A stretch of DNA of 64,000 bases from Microbacterium sp. LWH3-1.2 (GTDB lineage Bacteria > Actinomycetota > Actinomycetes > Actinomycetales > Microbacteriaceae), in contig NZ_JBEGIK010000001.1 in the NCBI RefSeq assembly GCF_040675855.1, forward strand, positions 3,870,358 to 3,934,357. Direction: 5' to 3'. Positions 1 through 8,066 of this stretch are shown here, piece after piece. Both the position numbers and the translations under genes were made by a program. The notes beneath the pieces were generated by a model that was not told the origin of the DNA, did not search any database, and worked only from the letters and a program-made list of their open reading frames with translations. Numbering within the stretch: the first letter of the stretch is position 1; every line of letters starts with the position of its first letter.

Positions 1-33
1 GGTCTCCGAAGAGGCCGACTCCCTAGTGTTTTG

Positions 34-107
34 TAGCAGGAGCGGGGCTTGAACCCGCGACCTCACGATTATGAGTCGTGCGCTCTCACCAACTGAGCTA
101 CCCTGCC
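34..107 (-). tRNA. tRNA-Met (CAT)
   Basis: On the minus strand this folds as a complete cloverleaf. The acceptor stem GGCAGGG pairs with TCCTGCT (G-U at the ends) before discriminator A. The anticodon stem ACGA/TCGT holds the loop CTCATAA with anticodon CAT, and the T arm contains GGTTCAAGC. The CCA end is not encoded (CAA follows the discriminator). A CAT anticodon could also be a lysidine-modified Ile2 tRNA, but the loop context is that of elongator or initiator Met. tRNA-Thr lies 34 nt upstream in the same orientation, so both are probably co-transcribed. Confidence 0.93.
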
Positions 108-141
108 ATACGCATCCAACGGTCACGAAATGGATGCCGCG

Positions 142-213
142 AGCCCCGAGTCAGGATTGAACTGACGACCCCTTCCTTACCATGGAAGTGCTCTGCCACT
201 GAGCTATCGGGGC
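142..213 (-). tRNA. tRNA-Thr (GGT)
   Basis: The minus strand gives a full cloverleaf. The acceptor GCCCCGA pairs with TCGGGGC before discriminator T. The anticodon stem CTTCC/GGAAG holds the loop ATGGTAA with anticodon GGT, which reads ACC and ACU. The T loop contains GTTCAAT. CCA is not encoded. It lies between the M23 peptidase gene and tRNA-Met, all leftward. Confidence 0.94.
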
Positions 214-275
214 GTGCTGCCCGCCAACAGGCAACTAGAAGAGAATACCAGAGCCGCGGCATCCTTCCGAACCAG

Positions 276-2213
276 TCAACCCACCGTGTGGGTCCCGTCG
301 GTGTACTCCTGGAGCCACGGCCACGGGTCGATGGCGGTGGTGCCGTTCTTGAGGATCTCGAAGTGCGTGTGGGCGCCGTACGAGCGGCCCGTGTTGCCGG
401 TGCGGCCGATGACCGTGCCCACGGTGACGCGCTGGCCGGCGCTGACCTGCAGGGACCCGTACTGCATGTGCGCGTAATGGCTCGAGACCATCTGCCCGTC
501 GACGATGTGGTCGATGATGACGTGCACGCCGTATGCGCCACCGGCCTCGGAGGCGACGCGTACAGTGCCGTCGGCGATCGCCTGCACCGGTGCGCCGTTG
601 CCGGGCGTGAAGTCGATGCCCTCGTGCATGCGTCCGGAGCGCATGCCGAACCCGTACGACATGGTCACGCCGACCGCGAAGGGCCACTGGATGTTCGAGT
701 TCGGGTTGTTGTGGAACAGGTTCGAGAAGTTGCGGATGCCCGCCTCCGACGCCAGCTGGGCCGTCGTCGTCGTCGAGTAGTTCTCGGTGCGCTGGAGGGT
801 GTCGCTCTGCGCGTCCCCCGGCGCCACGTAGGCCTGGATCTCGGCCTCGTCGATCACGGGAGCGGAGTCGTCGCCTGCTGCGAGCACCGAGAGCGCGGCA
901 TCCGTCCCGTTGACGGCGGCGACCGCTTCCGCCGGAGTCGTCATGCCGACGGCCATGAGGCCGACGATGCCGAAGACGCCCACCGAGAACGACGCGGTGG
1001 CGACGCGCTTGAAGGCGGAGCCACGACGGGCCTGCGGGCGGCGGAGCGCTGTGTGCGGCGCAGTCTCACCCTCCGCTTCGGGCGCGGGCTGCTGGACGGG
1101 GGTCTCGCCGGTGAAGGCGAACAGGCGGGATGCGGCTTCGAACTCGTCGATTCCGGATGCTGCGGGCTCGGGGATGGGCCCGGTCAGAGGCTCGATCCGC
1201 TCCGTGCGGGGGCGCGACGCGCGCGCCTCGACAGGCCGCGAGGCCCCGGAGGCGGTAGAGCCCGCGGTCGCCGTCGGCTGCGCGGTGGTGGCGGTCTGCG
1301 ACGGTGTTGCGGCCCGGGGCGCGGACGTCGTCTGCGGCGTGACCTGCTCCGGGGTGGACGCCGGTGACTCCACGGGCGCTGCGGTCGGCTGGGGCGCGGC
1401 GGCCTCGACGGTGGATGCGGTCGTCGCGACCGTCTCGGCGGCCTCAGCGGCGAGGAGCCTCGCGAACGTGTCGGCCATCCATGTGGAGGCGCCCTCGGCC
1501 GGCGACGCACTCGCGGCGGCAGGGACGGCGGTGGCGGAGGCCGGCGACTCGGCGCTGGCGACAGGCTCGAGGAGCTCGAACGGCTCGGCGGAAGCGAGCA
1601 CGGTCTCGAGCAGTGGGGCCGGCTCTACGCGGGTCGGCAGCTCGGCTTCGAAGGCCGCGGCCGGACGCTCCGGCCGGGCCGGAGCGGCGGGGGCGATCGG
1701 CGGCACGACCGCGACGGGCAGCTCACCTGTCTGCGTGCGGCGGGAGCGGCGGCTCACCTGGTCGACACCGGGTGCGGCCGAAGACACGGCGGTCGCCGAG
1801 GAACGGGCGCGGGCTCGGAGCGCGGCGGCCTCGACGACCGGGCCGGTCCCGGCCGGGAACTCGACCGACGACGGGGCGGGGGCCACCGGCGCGACGGGCG
1901 CCGTCGCCGGCGCGGGGGCCTGAGCCGGAGCTGCCGGAGCGGCCGCCGGGGGTGCCGGAGCTTCAGGGGCCGAAGTCAGGTACGTCGTCGCCTCGGGCTT
2001 CGCCGCGGGGGTGGCGGCAGCATCCGCCCGAATCGAAGCGACCGGACGACCCCACACGACCGCGGGACGCTCGGGAGCGGTGCTCGCGGCCTGCCGCCGT
2101 GCGGTCGCACGGCCTGCCCCGGGAGCCTCCGGCGTCGCCTGGGCAGGCGCTGCGGAGGGTCGGCTGGAGCGGCGCGTTGGCGCAGATCCGGCCTGGGGGG
2201 CGTCGAAAGGCAA
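276..2213 (-). CDS. Membrane-anchored M23 family metallopeptidase (LytM-type endopeptidase)
   Basis: This is a cell-wall peptidase of the LytM/lysostaphin type, predicted to cut peptidoglycan cross-links outside the membrane. The last ~135 of 645 residues carry the zinc motifs HEGIDF, HYAHM and HTHFEI, and the C-terminus ends in a DPWPWL motif. Roughly residues 1-400 are Ala/Pro/Thr-rich and probably disordered; one hydrophobic segment near residue 410-430 separates them from the exported catalytic part. That cytoplasmic tail is very long for the family. The TTG start is forced by an in-frame stop 18 nt upstream and lacks a clear Shine-Dalgarno; a downstream GTG is possible. A short GGGTA/TACCC palindrome lies about 110 nt upstream, in a GC-rich leader. 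The family call is firm, the start is weak. Confidence 0.88.
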   Translation of the reverse strand: MPFDAPQAGSAPTRRSSRPSAAPAQATPEAPGAGRATARRQAASTAPERPAVVWGRPVASIRADAAATPAAKPEATTYLTSAPEAPAPPAAAPAAPAQAPAPATAPVAPVAPAPSSVEFPAGTGPVVEAAALRARARSSATAVSSAAPGVDQVSRRSRRTQTGELPVAVVPPIAPAAPARPERPAAAFEAELPTRVEPAPLLETVLASAEPFELLEPVASAESPASATAVPAAASASPAEGASTWMADTFARLLAAEAAETVATTASTVEAAAPQPTAAPVESPASTPEQVTPQTTSAPRAATPSQTATTAQPTATAGSTASGASRPVEARASRPRTERIEPLTGPIPEPAASGIDEFEAASRLFAFTGETPVQQPAPEAEGETAPHTALRRPQARRGSAFKRVATASFSVGVFGIVGLMAVGMTTPAEAVAAVNGTDAALSVLAAGDDSAPVIDEAEIQAYVAPGDAQSDTLQRTENYSTTTTAQLASEAGIRNFSNLFHNNPNSNIQWPFAVGVTMSYGFGMRSGRMHEGIDFTPGNGAPVQAIADGTVRVASEAGGAYGVHVIIDHIVDGQMVSSHYAHMQYGSLQVSAGQRVTVGTVIGRTGNTGRSYGAHTHFEILKNGTTAIDPWPWLQEYTDGTHTVG

Positions 2214-2408
2214 AGCGGAAGCGGGCTCTCAGGTCGTGCCGCGAGGGGGGTGTTCGCGACAAGGCGGTCTTCGGGCAAAGGACCCCTCCGCCGTTCGGGT
2301 GGCGAAGGTAACGATCGGGTAAACCCTACCCCGGGCGTCCTGGGAATGCCATGTACGGCTTGGATTTCACGACGCGCGTTTCGTGAGGATTCGATGAGAA
2401 CCGCGTCA

Positions 2409-3215
2409 TCACTCGAGCCCCGCCGCCTCGGCCAGGCGGTCGAAGATGGACGGTGTGGCGGCCACGACGAGGGGTGCGCGCGGACCGCCATCGGGCTCCG
2501 CGCGGCCGAACCGGCCGCCCGCCTCGGTCACGAGGAGGGACCCCGCCGCGAGATCCCACGGGGCGAGCCCGCGCTCGAAGTAGCCGTCGAGGCGTCCGGC
2601 CGCGACGTACGCGAGGTCGCTCGCCGCCGATCCGCCGCGCCGCAGATCGCGCGCCGGCACCGCGGGCATCACGCGGCCGATGAGCTCGATGTCGCCGGGT
2701 CGCGTCGCCGGGTCGTAGCCGAAGCCGGTCGCGAGGAGCGCGCCGGCACCGCCGACCTCAGGGTTGACGGCGAGCCGGTTCACACCCAGCCACGCGCCCT
2801 CATTGCGCGCGGCGTGGAAGATCTCGCCGAGCACCGGGGTGTAGACGACGCCCGCCAGCGCCTCCCACTCGCCGGGGGTCGGCTCACCTTGCACGGCCGC
2901 GATGCTGACCGCGTACGACGGGATGCCGTACGCGTAGTTGACGGTGCCGTCGATCGGGTCGACGACCCACGTCACGCCGCTCGCACCCTGAGCTCCGCCG
3001 GTCTCCTCGCCGAGGAACCCGTCGTCGGGCCGGGCCGCCGTCAGGCGGGCCCGGATCAGTGCCTCGACCTCTCGATCTGCCTCCGTCACGATGTCGGCGA
3101 GGGCGGTCTTGGTCGCCGCGATCGCGACGCCGGCTTCGCGGAGCGACCGCGCGAGCTCCCCGGCTTCGCGGGCGATGTCGATGGCAAGGGATTCGAGGTC
3201 GTGCTCGAGGCTCAT
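2409..3215 (-). CDS. Inositol monophosphatase family protein
   Basis: A 268-residue Mg-dependent sugar-phosphate phosphatase of the SuhB/IMPase superfamily, normal in length. Metal ligands are visible: Glu70/Glu71 in GEET, Asp86 and Asp89 in DPIDGT, and the late PWDLAAG motif that supplies the last Asp. The substrate could be inositol-1-phosphate, histidinol phosphate or another small phosphomonoester; members of this family are hard to separate by eye. The ATG at 3215 follows GGAGG at unusually short spacing. An upstream in-frame start at 3317 would run into the divergent promoter and is disfavoured. The divergent neighbour is an FAD oxidoreductase. Confidence 0.85.
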   Translation of the reverse strand: MSLEHDLESLAIDIAREAGELARSLREAGVAIAATKTALADIVTEADREVEALIRARLTAARPDDGFLGEETGGAQGASGVTWVVDPIDGTVNYAYGIPSYAVSIAAVQGEPTPGEWEALAGVVYTPVLGEIFHAARNEGAWLGVNRLAVNPEVGGAGALLATGFGYDPATRPGDIELIGRVMPAVPARDLRRGGSAASDLAYVAAGRLDGYFERGLAPWDLAAGSLLVTEAGGRFGRAEPDGGPRAPLVVAATPSIFDRLAEAAGLE

Positions 3216-3302
3216 GCCTCCACGGTAACGAACCGGCGGCGACGCCCCGCCACCGGGCGGGCGAACCACATTCGACATCGCGGCGAGAGGACGAGGGCTG
3301 GG

Positions 3303-3308
3303 TAGCGT
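3303..3308 (+). promoter_or_regulatory. -10 box TAGCGT for leaderless FAD oxidoreductase mRNA
   Basis: TAGCGT ends 7 nt before the ATG at 3316, the geometry of leaderless actinobacterial transcripts. The alternative GTG at 3307 lies inside this box, which argues for the ATG as start. Confidence 0.5.
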
Positions 3309-3315
3309 GGTGCGC

Positions 3316-4908
3316 ATGGTCGCTGCCGCCCGCCCCTCCGGCTATGACGTCGCCATCGTCGGCGGCGGTCACAACGCCCTCGTCGCCGCCGCGTACCTGG
3401 CACGGGCCGGATGCTCGGTCGTCGTCCTCGAACGGCTGGACCACGTCGGCGGCGCCGCGGTGTCGGAGCGGCCGTGGGCCGGCGTCGACGCGCGGATCTC
3501 GCGGTACTCGTACCTCGTCAGCCTGCTGCCGCAGGGCATCATCGACGACCTCCGCCTCGAGATCCGTCTCCTCCGCCGCCGCTACTCGTCCTACACCCCG
3601 GATCCGGCGAGCCCGTCGCGCGGGATCCTGATCGATACGGCGGACGCTGCGGCCACCGCCGACTCGTTCAGCCGAGTCACCGGGGGCCCCGCAGAAGCAC
3701 GGCGGTTCGCCGACTTCTCCCACCGGATCGAACCGGTCGCGCGCCTCCTCTTCCCCTCGATGATGCGGCCGCTTGCTCGCGAACACGAGGTGCTGACGGA
3801 GCTCGGAGATGCCCGGCTCTGGTCCGACCTCTTCGAGCGTCCGCTGGGTGACATGCTGCGGTCATCGTTCGACACGGACATCACCCGCGGCATCGCCCTC
3901 ACCGACGGGCTCATCGGCACCTTCGCCTCGGCCGACGACGAGAGCCTGCGCCAGAACCGATGCTTCCTCTACCACGTGATCGGCGGCGGAACCGGGCACT
4001 GGGACGTGCCCGTCGGCGGCATGGGCGGCGTGACGGCGGAGCTGTCGCGCGCCGCGCGCCAGGCGGGCGCCGAGCTGCGTACGAACACCGAGGTGACCGC
4101 CGTGGCACCAGGCGGCGAGATCACGCTCGCCGATGGTGGTTCCATCCATGCGCGACTGGCGCTGAGCGGTGTCGGCCCCGCCGTGCTCGCGCGGCTGCTC
4201 GCAGCGAGCGGCGCCGGCGCCTCGCTCGGCAGCGCCCCGGCGCCCGAGGGCGCGCAGCTGAAGGTGAACATGCTGCTGAAGCGCCTCCCCCGCCTGCGCG
4301 ACGACCGCGTCGCCACCGAGGCCGCGTTCGCCGGCACGTTCCACGTCAACGAGACCATGACCCAGCTCGACGACGCGTACCGGGCGGCCGCGAGCGGCGG
4401 CATCCCCGATCCCCTCCCGGCCGAGATCTACTGCCACTCCCTCACCGACCCGACGATCCTCGGCCCAGGGCTCCGCGCATCGGGCGCGCAGACCCTCACG
4501 CTCTTCGGCCTGCAGGTGCCGCACCGCCTCCTCGACGGACGGGACACGGATGCTGCGCGCGCCGCGCTCCTGGAAGCGGCCCAGCGCTCACTCGACGCGG
4601 TGCTGGGCGAGCCCCTCGCCGACTGCATCTACGAGGCCCCTGACGGCACGCCGTGCGTCGAGGCGCGGACCACCGCCGACCTCGAGCTGTCGCTCGGTAT
4701 GGTCGGCGGCGACATCTTCCACGGGCCGCTCTCGTGGCCGTGGGCGGGCGATGACGAGCCTCTCGACACGCCCGCTCGACGGTGGGGCGTCGCGACGGAG
4801 CATCCGGACGTGCTGCTGTGCGGCTCGGGCGCGCGCCGCGGCGGCGCGGTCAGCGGCCTCGGCGGCCACAACGCCGCCATGGCCGCGCTCGAGCTGCTCG
4901 CCCGCTGA
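3316..4908 (+). CDS. NAD(P)/FAD-dependent oxidoreductase, phytoene-desaturase-like (PYROXD2 family)
   Basis: A 530-residue flavoprotein of the COG1233 group (phytoene desaturase/PYROXD2-like). The N-terminal Rossmann motif GGGHNALVAAAYLARAG lies about residues 12-30 and ends in the acidic ribose-binding Glu of VVLE. The C-terminal FAD-closing motif is CGSGARRGGAVSGLGGHNA. No other carotenoid gene is nearby, so a role in carotenoid synthesis is not supported; in most actinobacteria these proteins have no assigned substrate. It is transcribed alone, with a likely leaderless start, and converges on the membrane protein gene ending at 4920. Confidence 0.82.
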   Translation: MVAAARPSGYDVAIVGGGHNALVAAAYLARAGCSVVVLERLDHVGGAAVSERPWAGVDARISRYSYLVSLLPQGIIDDLRLEIRLLRRRYSSYTPDPASPSRGILIDTADAAATADSFSRVTGGPAEARRFADFSHRIEPVARLLFPSMMRPLAREHEVLTELGDARLWSDLFERPLGDMLRSSFDTDITRGIALTDGLIGTFASADDESLRQNRCFLYHVIGGGTGHWDVPVGGMGGVTAELSRAARQAGAELRTNTEVTAVAPGGEITLADGGSIHARLALSGVGPAVLARLLAASGAGASLGSAPAPEGAQLKVNMLLKRLPRLRDDRVATEAAFAGTFHVNETMTQLDDAYRAAASGGIPDPLPAEIYCHSLTDPTILGPGLRASGAQTLTLFGLQVPHRLLDGRDTDAARAALLEAAQRSLDAVLGEPLADCIYEAPDGTPCVEARTTADLELSLGMVGGDIFHGPLSWPWAGDDEPLDTPARRWGVATEHPDVLLCGSGARRGGAVSGLGGHNAAMAALELLAR

Positions 4909-4919
4909 CCGTCCCGCGC

Positions 4920-5906
4920 TCAGGGACGCGGCGGCAGCGGCGGAGGCGGCGGGTAGCCCTCGTACCCGGACGGCGTCCTCGACGGCTCGGGAGCCGCCGA
5001 CTCGGAGGCCGCAGGCTCGGGAGTCGGCGCGGCGAGCTCCGCCGGCGCCGGCTCGATCCGCGTGAACACGTGCGCGCCCGGCGACGGGTACCCCGTGTAG
5101 TACGCGTTCCAGTCCGGCGAGCCGTCCGGGAGCATCGGGAGCGGCGTGACCGCGTCGACGTACGTCGGCCACGGCAGGAGGTCCTGCGCGGCCGGCGCGA
5201 TGGCGGCCGGCGTCGTCGGCGAGGTGGCCGTGTGATGCACGGCGTACGAACGGGGCCGCTTCGGCGCGAACAGCACGTTGACGAGGGGAACGAGCGCCGT
5301 GCCCACGGCGGCGAGGATCGCGACCGCGACGACGATGCGCCAGTAGATGTCGGCGAAGTACAGCCACTCCCAGAACGCCAGCGGGATGATCAGCAGCGCC
5401 GCGAGTCCTACGACCAGCGCGATCGTGAGGACGACAACCGTGCGGGTGAAAGGGGTGTCGTGGCGCTGGAAAGCCTTGATGTACAGGCGCACGTGCAGCA
5501 GCACGAGCTGCAGGATCAGCACGATCAGCAGGAACTGGATGACCCGCGAGACCCCCAGCCACGGAAAGCGGTCGGGCATCCAGATCATGATGGCGCCGAT
5601 GAGGAGGGCGACGATCCACGACGCCATGCTCGCCAGGGCGAACCAGCTCGGCCGACGGGGCGCCAGGTGCGCGTCGAGGATGGCGACGCCGGCGAACGCG
5701 GCGAGCAGCAGGATCGTCAGGAACGCCCGGCCGATGAGGCCGTTCTGCGATCCGATCAGCACCCAGACGACGCAGACCAGCGCCGCGGCGATGAGGGCGC
5801 CGATCGCGACCCAGATGGCGGCGCGCAGCAACGGCGAGGGCGAGGCATCCGTCCGTCCGGCTTCCCCTCTCGGAGCGGGCGTCGCATAGGGGTCGGGCGC
5901 AGTCAT
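4920..5906 (-). CDS. Six-pass membrane protein of unknown function
   Basis: A 328-residue protein that I do not recognise. It has a short polar N-terminus, then six hydrophobic segments between about residues 27 and 230, then a Pro/Ala-rich cytoplasmic-type tail ending in PPPPPLPPRP. Loops are short and no catalytic motif is visible. The ATG at 5906 has GAGAGGAA five bases upstream. The reading frame stays open for another 145 codons upstream without a stop; that extension looks like a separate coding fragment and is described apart. The gene converges on the FAD oxidoreductase with an 11-bp gap. Confidence 0.75.
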   Translation of the reverse strand: MTAPDPYATPAPRGEAGRTDASPSPLLRAAIWVAIGALIAAALVCVVWVLIGSQNGLIGRAFLTILLLAAFAGVAILDAHLAPRRPSWFALASMASWIVALLIGAIMIWMPDRFPWLGVSRVIQFLLIVLILQLVLLHVRLYIKAFQRHDTPFTRTVVVLTIALVVGLAALLIIPLAFWEWLYFADIYWRIVVAVAILAAVGTALVPLVNVLFAPKRPRSYAVHHTATSPTTPAAIAPAAQDLLPWPTYVDAVTPLPMLPDGSPDWNAYYTGYPSPGAHVFTRIEPAPAELAAPTPEPAASESAAPEPSRTPSGYEGYPPPPPLPPRP

Positions 5907-6341
5907 GGCGTTCCTCTCGTGACGCGGGCGGGGTGCCTGCACCGCCCATCCTGACACGCCGACCCGGGCCGCGTGGGAGGTGATCGCGGCCGGGGTCGCC
6001 GACTGGATGGGAACGGATGCCTCGGCCACGGTGCGTCCGAGATCCTCGACGAGCTCGGCACCCGTGAGGGCGAGCAGGGCGCTGCACGGAACGAAGAGCT
6101 CGATGCCGCGCACTCCCCCGCCGATGACGATCTCGGGCGCGACGCCGTACCGCTCGCGGAACGCTGCCGTGTCGGCGAGCGACGCGTCGATCGCGGCGAC
6201 GGCACGGTCGCCGCCACGGCGGGATCGCTGCGCGAGGCCGCCGGCGACGACAGGGCTGACGAGCTCGGGATGCCGCGTCGCGGCCTCCGGGGTGAGGGCG
6301 CCCGTGGCCGTCCAGATCATCGCCTCAGGCCGGCGCCGCAA
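5907..6341 (-). pseudogene. Coding-like fragment in frame with the downstream membrane protein; weak YbaK/EbsC resemblance
   Basis: An open frame of about 145 codons with strong GC3 bias, beginning at a TTG 40 nt beyond tRNA-Tyr and running without stop into the next gene. The stretch around IDASL, VIGGGVRGIEL and ALTGAELVEDL reminds me of the C-terminal half of YbaK/EbsC aminoacyl-tRNA deacylases, but the N-terminal half with the catalytic Lys is absent. It may be a gene remnant truncated by the tRNA-side rearrangement, or the true N-terminus of the membrane protein. The antisense frame is Ser/Ala-rich and shadow-like, so minus-strand coding is favoured. No Shine-Dalgarno is evident. Confidence 0.35.
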
Positions 6342-6347
6342 ACCACG

Positions 6348-6372
6348 AAGCGCCCCGCGATGCGGGACGCTT
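6348..6372 (-). terminator. Hairpin terminator downstream of tRNA-Tyr
   Basis: On the minus strand AAGCGTCCCGC and GCGGGGCGCTT form an 11-bp stem (one U-G pair) around the loop ATC, 9 nt after the tRNA. The tail is only weakly T-rich. Confidence 0.55.
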
Positions 6373-6380
6373 TCGGATGG

Positions 6381-6462
6381 TGGCGAGTGAGGGATTCGAA
6401 CCCCCGAAGTCTAAGACGGCTGATTTACAGTCAGATCCCTTTGGCCGCTTGGGTAACTCGCC
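6381..6462 (-). tRNA. tRNA-Tyr (GTA)
   Basis: A class II tRNA on the minus strand. The acceptor GGCGAGT pairs with ACTCGCC, the anticodon stem CTGA/TCAG encloses CTGTAAA with anticodon GTA, and there is a long variable arm and the T loop GTTCGAA. A CCA end is encoded just beyond (6378-6380), unlike the two tRNAs at the window start. Confidence 0.95.
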
Positions 6463-6551
6463 AGGTGCGCACCCGTCCGACTTTTCCAGACGACCGGAGG
6501 CGCGATCCACCATCTTACGCGTAGATCCTCGAGGTCAGAAATCGAGAGCGC

Positions 6552-7463
6552 TCACGTGCCCATGCGGTCGAGATCCAGGGTCTCGAGCGCGCTCGGCGTG
6601 CGCAGCAGCGCCCCCTCGAACCGGCACGTCGCGGCGGCTGCGTCCATCGCCGAGACCAGCACGGCGTCCCACTCCTCCGCGCTGTCGGGCGTCCCCGCGA
6701 CGAGCGCGGCGATCGTGGCGGCGAAGGCGGCGTCGCCGGCGCCCATCGTGTCGACGATGCGGCCCGGAAGGTTCGAGATCGGCCGTGTCACCACGATGTC
6801 GCCGGCCTCGATCGTGGCGCCGGCGGCACCCTCGGTCGCCAGCACGGCGCGGGCACCGAGGTCGATGAGGCGGGCGCGCATTGCGTCGAGCCTCTCGTCG
6901 TGCAGCAGCGCGGCGTCGTCTTCGCCGACCTTCACGAGCGCGGCACCGGCCGCAAGAGCCTCGAAGCCCCGCACGAACTCGTCCTTGTCGTGCAGCATGC
7001 CCGCGCGCGGGTTGGGGTCGACCGCGACGGACGCGTCGGCCCCGGCGACCGCTTCGGCCAGCTCGGCCGCCTGCTCGGGGTCGTCGAAGGCGAAGCAGCT
7101 CACGACCACGAGGTCGGCGCCCGCGAAGGCCTGGCGCTCGGCCTCGCCGAAGCGGATCCGGCGTCGCTGCGACGCCTCGTTGAACTCGTACACGGGCTCC
7201 CCCGCACCGGAGCGGGTGCTCACGGCGCGCGCAGTGCCCAGCAGCGACGGGGTCGCGAGCAGGCCCACGCCGAAGTCGGCGAGGTAGCGCCGCACGCGCG
7301 ATGCGGGCTCATCGTCACCCAGCATCGCGACGAGGGTGGCCGGCACGCCGAGCCGCGCGAGCCCGACCGCGACGTTGAGCGCAGCCCCGCCGACGAACTC
7401 CCGCACGCCGTGGTCGTCGCGCAGCTCGTCGATGAGCGCGTCGCCCACCACGATGACGGTCAT
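6552..7463 (-). CDS. PfkB family carbohydrate kinase
   Basis: A 303-residue ribokinase/fructokinase-type ATP:sugar phosphotransferase. The PfkB N-terminal signature GGAALNVAVGLARLG is near residue 25 and the C-terminal signature DTMGAGDAAF, with the catalytic Asp of GAGD, is near residue 240. The length is typical and the sugar cannot be told. The ATG overlaps the stop of the upstream FBP-domain gene by 4 bp (ATGA), so translation is coupled; a longer in-frame start inside that gene is therefore rejected. Confidence 0.88.
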   Translation of the reverse strand: MTVIVVGDALIDELRDDHGVREFVGGAALNVAVGLARLGVPATLVAMLGDDEPASRVRRYLADFGVGLLATPSLLGTARAVSTRSGAGEPVYEFNEASQRRRIRFGEAERQAFAGADLVVVSCFAFDDPEQAAELAEAVAGADASVAVDPNPRAGMLHDKDEFVRGFEALAAGAALVKVGEDDAALLHDERLDAMRARLIDLGARAVLATEGAAGATIEAGDIVVTRPISNLPGRIVDTMGAGDAAFAATIAALVAGTPDSAEEWDAVLVSAMDAAAATCRFEGALLRTPSALETLDLDRMGT

Positions 7464-7960
7464 CGCCTCACTCCTGCGGTCTCGAGCACGCGGCCGACGA
7501 AGGCCTCGGTGCGCCGGCGCGTGCCGTCGATCTTCATGTCGACGCTCGCGCGCACCTCGTTCGGCGCGAGCGGTGGCGCCAGGCGCACGTTCTCGTGGCA
7601 CGACAGATCGGCGCAGATGTACGTGCCGACGCTGTCGCCGTGCACGCCGGCCTCACCGGCCTTGCGTGCCGTGTACATGGTGACCTGGTCGGCCGGCTGC
7701 ATCGTGTGGCACAGGTTGCAGAGCGCCGCGCGGGCGTGGGACGAGCCCTCCGCGCCGCGCAGCACGACACCGGCGGGTTCTCCGTCGATCTCGGCGACCA
7801 GGTAGCCCCGGCCCCGCGTGCGCGGGTCGCGCCACGCCAGGAAGTCGAGATGGTCCCAGTCTGTGAGCACGAAGTCGTGAGGCAGGGTGACGAGACGCAG
7901 CTCGTCGGCGGAGGCGTTCACGAATGCGGAACGCAACTCATCTTCGGTCAGTGGGCGCAT
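7460..7960 (-). CDS. FBP domain-containing protein (zinc-binding, treble-clef type)
   Basis: A 166-residue protein matching the actinobacterial FBP domain, named after the C-terminal part of elongation-factor-G-binding/fibronectin-binding proteins. The CNLCH motif and a later C-x4-C pair (CADLSC) near residues 85-125 look like a zinc treble clef; in that family the domain binds ribosome-associated EF-G. No other part of an EF-G-binding protein is present. The ATG at 7960 has GAGGAGG at good spacing. It is the first gene of a two-gene unit with the PfkB kinase, and no functional link between them is obvious. Confidence 0.75.
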   Translation of the reverse strand: MRPLTEDELRSAFVNASADELRLVTLPHDFVLTDWDHLDFLAWRDPRTRGRGYLVAEIDGEPAGVVLRGAEGSSHARAALCNLCHTMQPADQVTMYTARKAGEAGVHGDSVGTYICADLSCHENVRLAPPLAPNEVRASVDMKIDGTRRRTEAFVGRVLETAGVRR

Positions 7961-7993
7961 GGCACCTCCTCGCCCGCCCAGTCTACGAAGGAC

Positions 7994-8046
7994 GACGGAT
8001 GCCGCCACCCCGCGTCTTCGCGGCGCGCGGAGCGGCAGCATCCGTC
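7994..8046 (-). terminator. Long hairpin downstream of malG (probable operon terminator)
   Basis: GACGGATGC (7994-8002) pairs with GCATCCGTC (8038-8046) and encloses an inner CCGCG-TCTT-CGCGG stem-loop, 21 nt after the malG stop. There is no strong T tract, so it may act as an mRNA 3' stabiliser instead. Confidence 0.42.
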
Positions 8047-8066
8047 CTGCGACGCGCTCTGCGCGA

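Noticed and set aside
78..1367. Long plus-strand open frame opposite the M23 peptidase gene
   Set aside because: It covers two tRNAs and is antisense to a clear M23 domain; Arg/Gly/Val-rich composition is typical of a high-GC shadow frame.
2214..2400. Possible c-di-AMP (ydaO-type) riboswitch upstream of the M23 peptidase
   Set aside because: Such switches often precede actinobacterial wall hydrolases and GGAGGGGTCC is suggestive, but the other conserved blocks (GGGGTGAAT, CCGAATCCG) are not found.
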